From Apostichopus japonicus (taxonomy: Eukaryota; Echinodermata; Holothuroidea; Aspidochirotida; Stichopodidae), in NCBI RefSeq assembly GCF_037975245.1, contig NC_092565.1, positions 19,263,999 to 19,327,998 of the forward strand: DNA of 64,000 nucleotides, given 5' to 3'. Position numbers and translations under genes: made by a program. This document shows positions 1 to 11,221 of the stretch, piece after piece. Every line of letters starts with the position of its first letter. Within the stretch, counting starts at the first letter, position 1. The notes beneath the pieces were generated by a model. That model worked only from the letters and a program-made list of their open reading frames with translations. It did no database searches and was not told where the DNA came from.

Positions 1-848
1 AGAGTGGTTCCGAGAGTGGTTCACTGTCAGGACAGGGGACTGGGGAGAGCAGGGATAGGAGAGCGGGAGGGAAAAAAAGGGGGGAGGAAGGAGAATGGAT
101 ATATGGGAAATGTTGGAATCAAAATTTACTCAGAGTCTTTACATCCTTTCACTCTTAAATTACTTACAATAAACATTAATTGAAATCGTTAACAAAGGGA
201 CGATTAAGAGAAGCGAGTGAAAATGAAGGGGAATGAGAGAGAGGCATCAAGCTTGGTGGCACCTACTCTATTTTAGAGGTCGAAATGGTACCCTCAGTTT
301 CAGATAAACCAGGAAAGAAATGATGAAAAGTGCACATTATCCAATATCTATTAAAAACGTACTTTCTTAACGATAGAAAAGTTGGATAATAAATTCTGGA
401 GCTAGTTCCAGACAACCTCGGACCATGAAATTACTGCAGTTAATTTCTACCCAACCGCAGAGTTCTAGAATCATTTTTGAAAGGTAACCTTCAAAATTTA
501 AAACATTTTGTGGCATCTGTAATATCCCAATCTGACTATTTGACCTGCTTTTTTTTTTTCCTTCGACAATTGCAAGAATTTTTAGTACCACCATATAACC
601 GTCTTCCTGCTACCAAAGTTCTTTTTTGTTGACTTTCATTTGACTGACTTTACATAGCCCTTATCGAACGAATAGAGCGCTATTTGATGGAATAGACACA
701 CAGATGTGTATCTTTGGTAATCATATTATAATATTTCCTTGCTTATCCTTAGTAAAACAACTTTTGGAGAAGATTTATTGAATATGCCTCAACTGTTATC
801 TGTGGTTCGTGACTACTGTACAATTTCTTGGTAAACATCTTTGCTTAC

Positions 849-1173
849 CTAGTCCTGACCTTTGCTCATAACTTTTGCAACTGGCACCACTCATTACACC
901 TATGAATTTGACCTGGGATAAGCCTTTTAATAGATTGGGACTGGCTCCTAAAAAGTTGTTAAAATTTAGTGGACATGTCTGGGTACTAGGGTAAACGTAC
1001 TTCGGTGGTGATGATACAACACAATCTTTTACCTTAGGATGCCGGCTCATATCAAGTGCGGGTAAAGGGGTTAGATAGCGTTCATTTGATATCGTTACCA
1101 CGGTGACAATGATAAACAATAGCAATCTATTTATACGTGCAATGAGTGTATGACATACTTTATATTGCTCTGA
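849..1173 (-). CDS. Candidate internal exon with a membrane anchor
   Basis: One frame stays open for 108 codons on the minus strand, from a TGA just upstream to a strong splice donor (CTAG then gtaagc). The N-terminal part has a basic stretch (ARINR) followed by a hydrophobic run (LLLFIIVTVVTI). A hydrophilic, Pro/Ser/Cys-bearing segment then follows (for example VSSPPKYVYPSTQTCPLNF). That order fits a short cytoplasmic tail, a type II signal anchor and a luminal stem, as in Golgi glycosyltransferases and sulfotransferases. I see no catalytic motif, so no family is assigned. No in-frame ATG precedes the hydrophobic run, so an upstream exon would be needed. The acceptor (gatcag at about 1170) is weak. 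It could be a chance ORF, but 108 open codons ending at a near-perfect donor is unusual in this AT-rich DNA. Confidence 0.35.
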
Positions 1174-1689
1174 TCATTGGTTGGTTCAACAAATATTTGG
1201 TGCATTCATGTGCAAAGTACACAGTTAATTATTATACAAACTGACGGGGACAAAATGCAAAGGCGAACAAGATGTTAGGCTTCAGGTTAGTATATGAAAA
1301 CCCTGTACACTAGGTAACAAAGGTTTAAAGAATGCACGCACAGTAAAAAAGGAGTTTACGTTTGACTAGGTTTTATCAACAACATGACATGTGCCATAAA
1401 GATAATTGTCAAGCAGCATGTTATTGTGAATAATCTTACTCTTGCAGTTATTTTTTTTTAGGGGTGGGGTGGGGGGGGATAGTTTCAAATTCCCTCAAGA
1501 CGTGAAATGCAAAATATTCAACCTCATCATCCCTGCTGCCGGTAGTGTGCAAAAAGGGGAGGGGCCATGGGACACCATGCCAGTTATTATAAAAGGTTAC
1601 CCATAAAAGCTTGAATTTATGCTGACAGGATTCGCAAACTATTTACCCATGAAAGAGTAATTGTTCAGTTGAGGATGAACTATTGAACA

Positions 1690-1962
1690 AGTGATGTCAC
1701 CAGCCTTCCTAACACCCTCCCGTCCTCATAAACCTCCCCTCCTCACTCCCTTCCCTTAACTCTCTCCTCCTCGCAACCTTCCCTTAACCCTCCCCTCCTC
1801 ACACCAGTATCTTAACCCTCCCCTCCTCACACCAGTATCTTAACCCTCCCCTTCTCACACTCTTCCCTAAACCCTTCATTCCTCACACCTTTCTCTTAAC
1901 CCTCCCCTCCTCCTCACACTCTTCCCTAAACCTCCCTCCTCCTTCCTTTGTTCATGTCTTAC
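1690..1962. repeat. Pyrimidine-rich degenerate minisatellite
   Basis: The plus strand is almost purely C/T with a loose period of about 28 bases built around 'cttaaccctcccctcctcacac'. Two adjacent units that carry 'cagtatcttaac' (about 1800-1850) are nearly identical. No coding is visible. Confidence 0.75.
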
Positions 1963-3189
1963 TTCTCCCAAACTACTGCAGCTTACAATATCAACTAATT
2001 AAATGTTGTCATAATGAATTCTGATGTGTTGGTACGTGAATTAAATGTAATCATACATGTATGATGTACAGATACTGTAACACAGAATTCATAAGATATT
2101 ATATATGTGCAACAGATTTCCACAGAAGATCAAAATCCCAGACAAACTGACTGAATGTAATCACAACTAACAACAAAAAATTATTGCAGACATCATATGC
2201 ACCATTGGTAATTAGCCTAAAAACAGAACCAAAACAAATTAGAAAGTCCATTTTTTGGTTGAATAGAAATACTATTTCCTTCTGTGACTTACATATTACA
2301 AAGAAACTCAAAAATTTATTCAAATCAATTTTGCTGTTGCCAGATGTATTCACAAATGTATCACCAAACTTGTCAAAAAAAAATTTTAAAAAATTAATTT
2401 CTTTGCCATGCAAAATGCTATGAGGATGAGGCTTTGACCTAACGATTTAGAAAATATCAAGCATTTGTTATACTTCACACACTAGAAGTCAAGAATATCT
2501 CTCTGTAAGCTAAAACAGAGGCTAGGATATGATGGGTTTTTCATTTTATATAACATACTTATTGCCACTTACAGGATAAATAACAATATGTTGCTACCCT
2601 GTAAGCACTTAGCAGCTTAGGCTAACTTCCACAGATTGACATAATTATCTTCCAACAGGACAAAGTTTTCACAGTTTTATGTTGTGATTATAGAAATGAA
2701 CAGTAATCTGAACAGCTATAACCGAGTTCAGTCGGTAAAAGAAAATGGCTGCTGACTTCATTTGCTGACATTCCATTCAGATATCAACAATATTATTTAA
2801 TCACACTATTCTACATGAGTAAATACTTCATGAATGTTTTGTTGATAAAAAATAATCATCAAAATAATTGATTAACAAAATGAGAGAGACAGAGAAACAA
2901 AGAAAAAGATAAAAGCAAAAATTATGCCCCACATCTCTCTTAGACTGAAACTCCATCCAGATAGACAAACATGCATTGGGATGCTGATATGTGACATAGC
3001 AAGTTAATTGTCAATATCATACAAATATATACCATGCTGTTTTATCATAGAATACACAAGATGCAGACACAGTTAAACAAATAAATCTCCATTTTATAGA
3101 GTTCACGCAAACTAATTTTCCTACAGTGGCTGTTTTCAAAACAAACTTTGCCGAGAGAGAAAAATATCACTTATATAGCTGGAGCAGCT

Positions 3190-3790
3190 CTACCATGCCT
3201 TCCCACTTACCCTCCTTCATCCAAAAGTTTCCCTTCCCCTATTCCTTTACCTCCCCTTCTCTGTCCCTTCTCTGTCCCTTCTGTTACTTTGGTGTGCATT
3301 CCATTTCTGTTCCTTCCCTTTTGCTTTCCCTCTCTTTTTCTCCTTCCCTTCTCCTTTCCCTAAGTTTCCCTTCTCCTTAGGTCCCATTCTCCTTAGTTCC
3401 CCTTCTCCTTAGTGTCCGTTCCCCTCAGTTCCCCTGTGGTCCCATCAGTACCCCTCCCCCTTAGTTCCCCTTCTCCTTAGGTCTCCTTAGTGTCCCTTCC
3501 CCTCCATTTTCCTCCCTCCCTTAGTTCCCTTCCCCCTTAGTTCCCCTTCTACTTAGTTCCCCTTCTCCTTGTGTCCTTCCCCCCTTAGGTTCCCCCCTTC
3601 TCCTAGTTTCCCTTCTCCTTCGATCTCTTTCCCCTCAGTTCCCCTCCCACTTAGTTCCCCTCCCCCCTGAGTTCCCCTTCTCCTAAGTTCGCATTCCCCC
3701 TAGTGCCCCTTCCCCTTCCCCTTAGTGTCCCTTCTCCTCCTTAGTGTTCCTTCTCCTTCCCCATAGTGTCCCTTTTCCTTCCCCATAACA
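3190..3790. repeat. CT-rich array of 'ccccttctccttagtt' units
   Basis: About 600 bases of C/T-rich sequence built from a variable 15-18-base motif (ttagttccccttctcc). The short frames seen here are low-complexity Pro/Leu/Ser/Phe strings and are not credible proteins. Confidence 0.8.
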
Positions 3791-3820
3791 AGGATTAAGT
3801 TACTGTTCAAATTGTGTACA

Positions 3821-3965
3821 GCAGTTTTGAAGGCTGTGAATTGTGTCTCTCATAAAATACTATGTGTTCCTGTGTACAATCCTGTCATCCATCTTTGGAC
3901 TAATATACAGCAATTTGACCATTTTGCATAGCATTCTCCAATACCGAATAAATTATTCCCAGCAT
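3821..3965 (+). repeat. Dispersed repeat, copy 1 (pair with 24548)
   Basis: This segment and 24548-24697 share an ordered series of matches in the same orientation: 'aaggct', 'ataaaatactatg', 'tctgtgtac', 'atctttg', 'agcaatttg', 'ccatttt', 'gcata' and 'ataaatta'. They are diverged copies (roughly 70 percent by eye) of one interspersed element. I see no terminal repeats or coding sequence, so the class is unknown. Confidence 0.6.
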
Positions 3966-4350
3966 TCCATTTCATGAACGAGCCAAGGATACAGAAATGC
4001 TAATGACATGTTACATTCGCATCTTTTGTACGAGAGACCGTAATTACCAGTAGCGGAGCCAAAATAACAACGGTTTTCCACTTAAGTGTTTGCACAGGTG
4101 AACTGAAGTCTCCTGCAGTGTGACCTTTGACATAAGTATTTCAGGTTTTTTATCATATATCCGCGATTCATTATGATAAACCAAATGACTGTGTCTGACA
4201 AGTACAAGTAGAGAGATCGAGATCCAGTCCATTAATTAATTATGTTACTATAGCAATGTAAACATTTGTATTTGTGATACAAGATATTATAGGATAAAGT
4301 GTTTTAAGAAGTGCTTTTCAGCTTTTCAATGCTACCAATTTGCCGTTTAG

Positions 4351-4410
4351 AAGGAACACTATTCTTCCATGTCGTAAGACAAATGGAAGAGGATCAGTGG
4401 TATATGTATG
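4351..4410 (+). CDS. Weak candidate exon
   Basis: A good acceptor (ttgccgtttag) is followed by 60 bases open in one frame (LFFHVVRQMEEDQWYMY) and a donor-like gtaaat. A second frame is also open, so the evidence is weak. No protein family is recognised and no neighbouring exon in matching phase was found. Confidence 0.15.
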
Positions 4411-4578
4411 GTAAATTTACAGTGAATGCAGAACACAAAACAGAGAAAAGTAAACACCAGAGCCATGTCAAACTATCAGACTGTACAGCAAACTATGTAT
4501 GATTTACTGTAAAAGCCAAGAGCACTATATTGCATGAAACTTTCTTATGCAGATCTTTTGCAACTCCAGACAATCCCA

Positions 4579-4985
4579 CATCTAGTGATATATGTTATAT
4601 TATGTTATATGATATTTTGTTATTCTATGTTATGTTATGATATATTTTGTTATGCTGTCATTTTTATGCTATATTTTGTTATGGTATGTTATGTTATGAT
4701 ATATTTGTTATGCTATATTTTGTTATGCTATGTTATCTTATGCTATATTTTGTTATTCTATGTTATGTTATGATATATTTTGTTATGCTATGTTATCTTA
4801 TGCTATATTTTGTTATGCTATGTCATCTTATGATATATTTTGTTATGCTATGTCATCTTATGCTATATTTTATTATGCTATGTCATCTTATGATATATTT
4901 TGTTATGCTATGTTATCTTATGATATATTTTGTTATGCTATGTAATCCAATGATATATTTTGTTATGGTTTGTTATGTTAGGTGA
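4579..4985. repeat. 30-bp minisatellite (TGTTATGCTATGTTATCTTA-type)
   Basis: About thirteen tandem copies of a 30-base unit, well aligned from about 4709. Each unit ends in 'atgatatattt' or 'atgctatattt', and variation is confined to a few positions (ttatctta/tcatctta). Because 30 is a multiple of three and few units make stops, three plus-strand frames stay open and spell repetitive Tyr/Cys/Met peptides. These are by-products of the repeat and not genes. Confidence 0.9.
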
Positions 4986-5724
4986 TGTAAGTGAGGAATG
5001 AGAGAATAGGTATAATAATGGCCGCTCTTGCAGGGGCTTCCTACAATCCTCTTGGACGTGTGAGACACATCACCTGGCTAACATCTAACATCATTTCATA
5101 GGCACTGAAAGTTACACCATCCAACCCATTCACCTGCCCCCCCCCCCCCCCCCTCTAATATCAACTCATACAAATGATCAACAACATGTAGGAACATACT
5201 TCCCTTGGATTTGGAGAAGGTAAAATTAAGGCACTGTTCACTTCATATACAAAACAAACAACTTCTCGTATGCTGGGTAAAAACTGCATGGAAGACTTTT
5301 ATGGCTTTCCACAGGTTTGGCTTACCTCACTGAAGTACACATTCATGTAACTAAGGAGGATGATTTATCACTCTGGCATTTAGAATTTGCTTAGGCAGCT
5401 GAGACAATAAATGATTTATGTTTAATATTTTATAGCAATATTAAGTTTCTCTGAACAACAATTTGAAACTTTCCCATTAAAATTAAATTATTCTACTAAA
5501 TATAATCAGTGGGGTCCACTAGTTATTTCCACCTACTATACAGAGCATCAAAATTTGTTGAATGAATAGATTAAACCAGAGTGAAGACCCTCCCACTGTT
5601 TACTTGCCTTGATAGTATATGCAGAACAAGCTTTCAAATAGTTTATTTATTCTCTACTTAGTTGAAGGATAATAACACAAAAACTGTCAACAAGATAATT
5701 ATTAGTGACCCAATTGCTCTGGAG

Positions 5725-6093
5725 CAGGGATGGGCAACCTTTTTGAATGAATGGGCCAGATATAAGGAGTGAAAATTTACTGCGCCGCACCTAACCAACG
5801 ACCTGCTGTTGATTTCAAACCTTTGATTTCGAGGACTTTCAAGCAATAGATGTGTGTTCTTAATCTGTATTCACAAAAACATAATGTCAATACAGTACAG
5901 TTGATAATTTATGGGGATAATAGGCCTACCTGACAGCATCATTAGTGTCGATAAATTCTAAGCAGCTAGCTTGTTTTTTGTGATGATGTAAAATAGACTG
6001 ATTTTTTTCTTTTTCTTGAGACATCTCACGGATCGCAAAAAAAAACCCTGGCGGGCCGCATGTGGCCCACGGGCCATAGGTTGCCCACCCCAG
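5725..6093. mobile_element. hAT-type MITE with 8-bp target duplication
   Basis: The left end CAGGGATGGGCAACCT is inverted at the right end (aggttgcccaccccag). The flanks are ctctggag (5717-5724) and ctctaaag (6094-6101), an 8-bp target duplication with two differences. The terminal CAG, the 8-bp duplication and the CAGGGNTGGGCAACC tip are typical of hAT elements. The 369-bp interior has no transposase; it is a non-autonomous copy. The small frames inside are shadows. Confidence 0.85.
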
Positions 6094-6342
6094 CTCTAAA
6101 GGAACCAGTTTACTTCCTAGAGATTTTGTCAAATTGGTCAGAATTGGTTAACACATGAAGCCTGCCACCAGATTGGACATCCCATTTTCACCAGTAAGAA
6201 ACTAAATTGTGACAATTTCTGTCAATACATCTATAGATTGACCTGTTGTTAAGGTCAAGTGGTGAAAATTTATAAACTGACTTCAGCTTACTGTCTGTAT
6301 TTAATGGTCTGAAGGAAATCACCATTTAATGGTACTTTGCAG

Positions 6343-6583
6343 CTATATCTTTGACCTCTCGGCCAGCTGAAAGTAAGGAGGGATTTTGTTAGTTCCATCA
6401 TCTGTTACCAGTTTTGAATACTTTGATCTGCTGAAATTGAGGACAGCAATCAACGAGACCATCAATGCCCTAGAATTAGTACCTGCTGCGACGATGATCA
6501 ACTCACTCTCTCTTTGTGCACTAAACTTATCTTCCATTAATCACACAATTCAACTACTAATATATGATTTCATTGACTTTTAA
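6343..6583. other. Segment open on both strands, coding status unclear
   Basis: Frames of about 60 codons overlap on the two strands here. The minus-strand frame starts with a plausible ATG context (MEDKFSAQRESE) and the plus-strand one contains LRTAINETINALE. Neither has a convincing pair of splice sites, and no family is recognised. Confidence 0.2.
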
Positions 6584-7331
6584 CTGACATAAATAAATCT
6601 TGCAATTTCATTATAATTCTCGAACAACATTTCCTTCGAAAATTATTGATACTTTCCAAAACACATTTGTACATCCCTGAAACCCTCGGCATTCTCACGT
6701 TTCGAGGAATCTAATCGAAGATATGAAAGGAATTATTAAAGGATCGTCTTCGCTTAAAAACGTTACAGTTCTCAAGAAGAAGCTTGACTTTGTGTATATC
6801 TCCTTCTACAAAACAGGATTGGTGATCAAAGCAACAACCATCATTGAAAGAATAGGGAGACATTTCTCTGTCACTCTGCAAAACTTTATTACATATTGAA
6901 TATTATAACAGTAAGTGAAGCTATACCCTTAAACAGTACTTCTTCTAATCCTGTAATATTGTTGATATTTGTTTAAAATATCAAGCATCATTAACGAAAC
7001 CGTTCAACGATCAATTAAAGCCAAATTAAAGTATGATTTTATTGGCGATTATGACTGTCATAAATTGTCTTGATGACTCCCCGTTGAAGTATTCTATTTA
7101 CCTACAGTACGATATTGCCAAGGACTGAGTACCACCATGGCATATCTCTACGGGTTTTATTGCATGTGTGATATCGTACTAAATGGTAAGGCAAAGAAAA
7201 CTCTGAATGGGTCCAGTTTATTTTTACATTCTAAATGATTTAACAATATTTGATAGACAAAGATACAGTGTGCAACTTTTCAGATGACTTTTGGATCAAC
7301 TTTGGCCAAGTTTAACTGCTGTTGATACTGG

Positions 7332-7369
7332 AGGGAGGGAGGGAAGGAGGGAGGGAGGGAAGGAGGGGG
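7332..7369. repeat. GGGA/GGA purine microsatellite
   Basis: A run of gaggga and ggaa units forms a short polypurine tract. The surrounding 6.6-9.0 kb has no other feature I can support apart from A/T-rich unique sequence. Confidence 0.8.
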
Positions 7370-9637
7370 ATTTCAAAGTGTTTACCATTCACGTTTACAA
7401 TCTCCTGGATGCTCTTTTGTAACAAAGTTGATGGCGGAATTAGCTCTACTATTCTGGTCCAACTAATTTTTAAATTTAAATGAGTTAAATAAGGTCCAAT
7501 AAATACATCGACAAATGAACTATGCAGGCAGGGAGAGGTGGGGGTGACATTCACCAGACACTAATGGAAGGTAATTTGTACATAACTTTGCCTCAACATG
7601 TTGCCATTTAGCCAAACATACTTTTAAAACATTTGTTTTTTTTTGTACATATTTAGAAAATAGCGAAAAGGAAATATGTCATTATGCGGAAATCTCAGAT
7701 ACATGAGGAAGGAATATAGTAAAACTACTTTCTATCAATACAAAAGATATTAAATAGGACCATCAAGATAAAGTTTACACTTAAACAGTTAAAAGTATTT
7801 ATTGCATATTCCAGAGATAATTATGTCACAAAACTTTTGTATTTAAGGACTTTCCTTCTCACAAACTCAATAGAATAGAAGCGAACATGACAGCAAGCTG
7901 CAAAGTAACAATATGATCGACTGAAGGCACCAGTCATATTCATGAGGAAAACTATATTATCTGTTTATCAATTTTGCTCATGGCACTGTGAGGATGCCTT
8001 TGAAATGCCCTCAAAACTTGAACTGGGCATTAAGGCAAAGCACATGTTAAAGGGCAGCATATATGTCATGTGATATAGCAAGAACAAAACAAGGCAATGC
8101 AGATATAAATTGATGAAAAGATTGTGAATTGAGAGCACTTCACCTGAACAAAAGTTGAGAGTAGGTCAAAAAGCAGAGAAGGCAATCAAAACAATGAATA
8201 TTCTTGAAAAATTCTTTCAAAAAAATCCTCAAGATCCGAGTTGTTTCATTATGGAATTGCATGAGTAACTGTCAAGCTTTGAAAAATGTTTCCATGTGCA
8301 TATGGATAAAATTTGAGACAAAGAAGGGGAAAATGATGTTTGTGCTGGTTTATAATGTTTACATAATTTACATAATGTTGAGGATATTGTATATATGGTG
8401 CATAAGTGAAAATGAAAAATGGCAGATGCAGATAGTGGGGTGTCACCATTGGAAAAGGAGAACCCACAAAGTAAAATAATTAAATAATTCTGCGTTATTA
8501 TAAGGCCTCATTCATTCCTCTCCTAGACTGGTATTAATATCAAAGTGAAAGTGAGTTTTACAGTCCTGAAGATTTTACTCGCAGGAATGTAAGTGTTGTC
8601 TCTTGAAGCTGTGGTATTTGGTTGGTAGGAGCTTTGTATCATTTATTAATGAGCCATACAATATTCAATGGGGTTCTCCAGCGTTTCAATAGAGGGCGCT
8701 CTCTATCGGTCCTTATGGGCTCATCTGTACTGACCGACATGAAAGCGCCCTCACTATAACTAAGAAATACACTAGTTTGCTTACTCCTGATCGGCCAATT
8801 ATTTGTTTAACTCAATAAAACATATTTATGATTGTTTATTGTTTTCCAAAAGATAACATAACAAATGTTGATTGTTGGTACACCTCTTAAGTTTTATGGC
8901 ATAATTTCATTATTTATGATTGGCTTTTGGTGGACTTAAGTAAAGGATATTCGTCAAAGTCACTTATTGCTCCTTTACCTGTTCAGTATGGCACTACCAG
9001 ATCGTGGCAACTTGCAGCCTCAATATACCAGGAAAACTAGCTTCAGCATAATTTGATAAACATTTCCTGTTATTCAATAAACCAATCCTGGATGAATAAC
9101 CAAAAGTAATAAATATTAGAGATTCAATTTTTGTTTTTGTGAAAATAGTTGTAAAGACACTTTGTGGTGGATTGGTCATGTCGAGAAGACAGAGGTAATT
9201 ACTTCGAGCTCTAGACATTGTAGAGTGAAATTGTACTTGTTGTGAAGAAAATACTATATAAAAAAAATATACTGAATGTCATCTACTATACACATGACAC
9301 CGAAGTGACATTGATAGTGGTTGGGTTGAAGTAGATTTGGATGAAATCAGTGGTGTAACCAGAGGGGGGGGGGGGAAGTATCCCATTCTAAAGCAATTTC
9401 CAGGGACAAAATGGCAAAAAAAAATTGACAAATGCAAAATAATGAGCTGTGATATGCATGATAGGCTACTGGATAGGCTACTTGTTGTTATTACACTGTG
9501 TGATAGCCCCATGTTGCATCTAATCCACGGCCTTTACCGAAACGAAAAAAATTGCTATCTGGACACAGATTAACCGCATCAGTTTTGACAAATAGGTCTT
9601 GTGATGTTGCTTGCCCCCTCTAAATTTTCTTCTGCAG

Positions 9638-9759
9638 ATGTCCATGCTAGTCAAGAATCTTCTAAAAAGTTGATGGATCCATGGTTGTTGGTACAGTCTG
9701 GCATGACTGCCATGCTTGTATATATGCATGGCTGTAAATTCTTTTCATTCCATGATTGA
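9638..9759 (+). CDS. Candidate terminal coding exon
   Basis: A strong acceptor with a long pyrimidine tract (ccccctctaaattttcttctgcag) opens a 39-codon frame with two leading bases. It begins VHASQESSKKLMDPWLLVQ and stops at TGA 9757-9759. An AATAAA signal lies at 9767-9772 and a GT-rich stretch follows (gagtatgtgtgg), as expected of a poly(A) site. The two other frames stop early. Upstream, 9135-9180 holds a possible exon (DTLWWIGHVEKTE), but its phase does not match. The protein is not recognised. The reverse SINE at 9803 follows immediately. Confidence 0.3.
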
Positions 9760-9802
9760 ATCACAAAATAAATTTTCTTGAGTTCTTGAGTATGTGTGGC
9801 CA

Positions 9803-10106
9803 TATTTATAATAATAACAATCAGCATTTATTTTTATGACGCTTACGTGACCACAAATGTGGGAGAAGCCTGCAAGGGCTTATGGATTACAACTTACACG
9901 TCAGGTGGCTTCCAATTCAACATTTCAACTCAAATTTTGAATCTTTTCAATTTCGAAAGTCATTTCAGATGGGAAAACTGTAGATTGCTCTTGGATGAAA
10001 AACCCACCTTACTATGACCCAGCCGGGTATCGAACCCGGAACCTCCTGATTGCTAAGCCTAATTGCTTCAAATGCCACCACTTTTATCCACTCGGCAACA
10101 GCACCG
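9803..10106 (-). mobile_element. tRNA-derived SINE (family B), reverse copy
   Basis: Read on the minus strand, the head contains a type II tRNA-like segment: an A-box-like region, then gcttagcaatcaggaggttcc, then the B box ggttcgatacc in a perfect ccgggttcgatacccgg stem. A shared body follows ('catccaagagcaatctacag', 'gggcttctcccaca', 'gcttaagcgtc'-like) and an ATT-rich tail at the low-coordinate end. The same element occurs on the plus strand at 34971-35271. Confidence 0.8.
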
Positions 10107-10319
10107 GTACAATTATTTATTTTTGTTTATGAATGCTTCACATCTGTGTGGAGAGTTTGAGTACCTTCAATGTATGCACTGTATACAGTATATTCCGAGT
10201 GTGAATGAGTTGTTCGCAAGATGCAATGGTACAGCAGATTTGACTTAATATTTCCAAGATTTGCAATACAAATGTTGATCTTTCCCGTATGATCGGTAAA
10301 AGACTACGAGCAGGAATCT

Positions 10320-11190
10320 TCAACAGTATGCAACATATTTATACTCTTATGGTTCGGTAGGTCGTGAGATGTTTGCGGGCATGAGAGGTTTGCAAGATGA
10401 ATGGTTAGGCTATAGTCTTTAAAGTCCAGAACTACTACAAAAACCTTAATCTTTCAGTTAATTGGTAAACATTGTGTGGTCAAGCTTCATAAAATGCTGT
10501 GTTTATGTTGACATGGTCAGGTATGGTCAGGTAGGGTAGAGTGAAATGCTTGGGAGATGCTTAGTATCATATAGGCTTGTCTTATTTCCAAGATGACTAA
10601 ATAAGCACTAAATTTTCTGGTCGCTGGTAAAAATGTTCGATCAAGCGTCAAAACAAAAGCAATGGTTTTATGTTGAAAAAATTCAAATGATGACTTTGAA
10701 AGATCGAGTGAAATGTTTGAAAGATGTAAGGTTAGACTCAGTCTTATCTCCTAGAACTACTTTATAATATCATTGGCAACAGTGTGTGATCAAGCTTCAA
10801 GAGATGAAATGTATTTATTTATGTTGACATGATCAGGTAGGGTCCAGTGACAAATTGTATGCGAGATGCATGGTTAGGCTCATCTTTACTTCCAGGACAA
10901 TTTTATGACTGGTAAACTTTCAGTCCCGGATCATTTGGCAACAATGTGTGATCAAGCTTCAAAAATTGCAACATATTTATGTAGGTCGACATGATCAGGT
11001 AAGCAGTCGAGTGAGAAATGCTTGCGAGATACATGGTAACATAGGCTCATCTTACTTATTGCAATATATCGTGTGACCTTTACCATGATTGATCAAAGTC
11101 TGTGTTATGAACCATCAAACAGGTGATGGATGTAATTATGCTGATATGGTCAGGTAGGGGGTCAAGTGAGGTGTTTGTGAGATGCATGGA
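10320..11190. repeat. Degenerate satellite with ~140-160-bp period
   Basis: The marker 'gtgtgatcaagcttca' and its variants recur at 10474, 10635, 10794, 10946 and 11087. In each unit it is followed by 'atgttgacatgatcaggtag', 'gagtgaaatgcttgcgagatgcatgg' and 'taggctcatcttactt'. The spacing falls from 161 to 141. At least five diverged units lie head to tail, ending in a G-rich tract at 11190-11220. Confidence 0.8.
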
Positions 11191-11200
11191 GGAGGAGGAG

Positions 11201-11221
11201 GCGGGGGGGGGGGGGGGGGGT
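11201..11221. repeat. Poly(G) tract
   Basis: A nearly uninterrupted run of G (about 18) after gaggaggaggaggcg. The 11.2-13.4 kb stretch beyond it contains only unique sequence and short C-rich tracts (12860-12950). Confidence 0.9.

Noticed and set aside
4647-4985. 112-codon Tyr/Met/Cys plus-strand frame
   Set aside because: It is produced entirely by the 30-bp minisatellite.
5327-5360. Minus-strand microexon ending GAG then gtaagc
   Set aside because: Only about eight codons (YMNVYFSE) are open before an upstream stop; chance cannot be excluded.
7129-7187. ATG in an ideal context (accaccatgg) followed by a gtaagg donor
   Set aside because: The peptide is only about 16 residues, with no upstream promoter signal and no partner exon.
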